A program made the translations under genes and the position numbers. Shown in pieces: positions 15,845-16,500 of a stretch of DNA of 16,500 nucleotides. The DNA lies in NCBI GenBank assembly GCA_947487845.1, contig CANKYC010000017.1, positions 1-16,500 of the forward strand, written 5' to 3'. Position 1 is the first letter of the stretch. The number at the start of each line of letters is the position of its first letter. The DNA is from Rickettsiales bacterium. GTDB taxonomy: Bacteria > Pseudomonadota > Alphaproteobacteria > Rickettsiales > UBA1997. The notes under the pieces were generated by a model. That model made no database searches and was not told where the DNA came from. It saw only the letters and a list, made by a program, of their open reading frames with translations.

Positions 15845-15917
15845 ATTGCGGATCCGACAATTCACTTGTCGCGAAGCAATTCAAAGGTTGCCAAATTCGA
15901 CTATAAGTCGAATTTGA
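15845..15917 (-). repeat. two-hairpin intergenic element, copy 2 (3' of metK)
   Basis: On the minus strand it starts one base after the metK TGA. Hairpin 1 pairs CAAATTCGACT (15916-15906) with AGTCGAATTTG (15902-15892), 11 bp with a TAT loop. The linker TTTGAATTGCTTCGCG is nearly identical to copy 1. Hairpin 2 is CGACAA-GTGAA-TTGTCG (15871-15855). The outer ATTGC/GCAAT stem is kept. The stems differ in sequence from copy 1 but stay paired, so the structure seems to matter. Confidence 0.7.
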
Positions 15918-15918
15918 T

Positions 15919-16500
15919 TCACCCCAATTTCTTCAACTTTTCTGCCAAATCGGTTTTTTCCCAGGAAAAGCCGCCGTCAAGTTCGGGTTCTCTGCCAAAG
16001 TGGCCGTAGGTTGCGGTGCGTTTGTAGATTGGGCGATTTAGTTGCAAGTGATTTCTGATTCCGCGCGGGCTTAAATCGACTAACTCGTTGATAATTTTAA
16101 CCAAATCTTCACCAACAACACCGGTTTTATGATTATTGACATAAAGTGATAAAGGCTTGGAAACGCCAATTGCGTAAGCAATTTGAATGGTGCATTTTTT
16201 TGCCAAACCCGCCGCCACCACATTTTTTGCCAAATAGCGCGCCATATAAGCGGCGGAGCGATCAACTTTGGTTGGATCTTTTCCAGAAAATGCGCCACCA
16301 CCGTGCGGAGCTGCGCCGCCGTAAGTATCAACAATGATTTTTCGGCCAGTTAAACCAGCGTCGCCGTCGGGGCCGCCAATAACAAATTTTCCAGTTGGAT
16401 TTACCAAAAATTTTTCTTCAGCGCACATCCAATTTGCGGGCAAAGATTTTTCTACGTAAGGGCGAATTAAGTCGCGAACTTGTTTTTGCGTTGTGCCATC
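15919..16500 (-). CDS. metK: S-adenosylmethionine synthetase, C-terminal part (runs off window)
   Basis: MetK makes S-adenosylmethionine from methionine and ATP. The window holds the C-terminal 193 codons; the frame is open to the edge and reads DGTTQKQVRDLIRPYVEKSL at 16500-16441. There is no start here: the first apparent start, TTG at 16443, is an internal leucine codon. The conserved NPTGKFVIGGPDGDAGLTGR, the DTYGGAAPHGGGAFSGKDPTKVDRS stretch and the AYAIGVSKPLS segment are intact, with the ATP/phosphate-binding loop GGGAFSGKD and the K+/Mg2+ site region. The C-terminus TATYGHFGRE...FSWEKTD is typical of alphaproteobacterial MetK. The stop TGA is followed directly by the two-hairpin element. 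Confidence 0.96.
   Translation of the reverse strand, partial: DGTTQKQVRDLIRPYVEKSLPANWMCAEEKFLVNPTGKFVIGGPDGDAGLTGRKIIVDTYGGAAPHGGGAFSGKDPTKVDRSAAYMARYLAKNVVAAGLAKKCTIQIAYAIGVSKPLSLYVNNHKTGVVGEDLVKIINELVDLSPRGIRNHLQLNRPIYKRTATYGHFGREPELDGGFSWEKTDLAEKLKKLG

Noticed and set aside
1..16500. CRISPR array or prophage
   Set aside because: No regularly spaced direct repeats with unique spacers and no phage structural, integrase or transposase gene are visible.

Overview
The window is AT-rich bacterial chromosome, most likely from an alphaproteobacterium. The reasons are the alphaproteobacterial look of the MetK C-terminal half, the crcB-rluC gene pair, a classical autotransporter ending in Phe (so a Gram-negative outer membrane), and an intergenic repeat of the type CATCCCGAACTTGTTTCAGG. 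The presence of ilvD points to branched-chain amino acid synthesis rather than a strongly reduced parasite. The exact lineage cannot be read from the sequence. Every complete gene here lacks a visible Shine-Dalgarno motif.

Layout. 1-2741 (+ strand): a GabD-type succinate-semialdehyde dehydrogenase, then an AAA+ ATPase with a C-terminal winged helix whose arginine codon use differs from gabD. 2758-6298 (- strand): recJ and ilvD, 7 bases apart. 6397-7208 (- strand): a Panacea-domain (DUF4065/SocA-like) protein followed 2 bases later by a 91-residue, probably two-pass membrane protein. This is a good candidate PanAT-type toxin-antitoxin pair. 7327-9248 (- strand): dprA and an ABC-2 permease without its ATPase. 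9406-10434 (+ strand): pheS without pheT. 10523-13033 (- strand): an 836-residue autotransporter adhesin. 13324-15695 (- strand): a compact operon of a divergent protein-kinase-fold protein, the fluoride channel crcB and an RluC-family pseudouridine synthase. 15919-16500 (- strand): the 3' part of metK, running off the window.

Most genes are ordinary housekeeping genes. The unusual content is accessory and intergenic. First, there is the putative toxin-antitoxin pair. Second, a roughly 73-base two-hairpin element directly abuts the stop codons of pheS and metK in the sense orientation; its two copies differ by compensatory changes that keep both stems paired, and a decayed third piece lies upstream of ilvD. 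Third, a fold-back, MITE-like palindrome of about 185 bases has perfect 27-base arms, TA dinucleotides at its ends and a nested hairpin at its centre, between the autotransporter and rluC genes. Fourth, two related imperfect palindromes lie between the permease gene and pheS.
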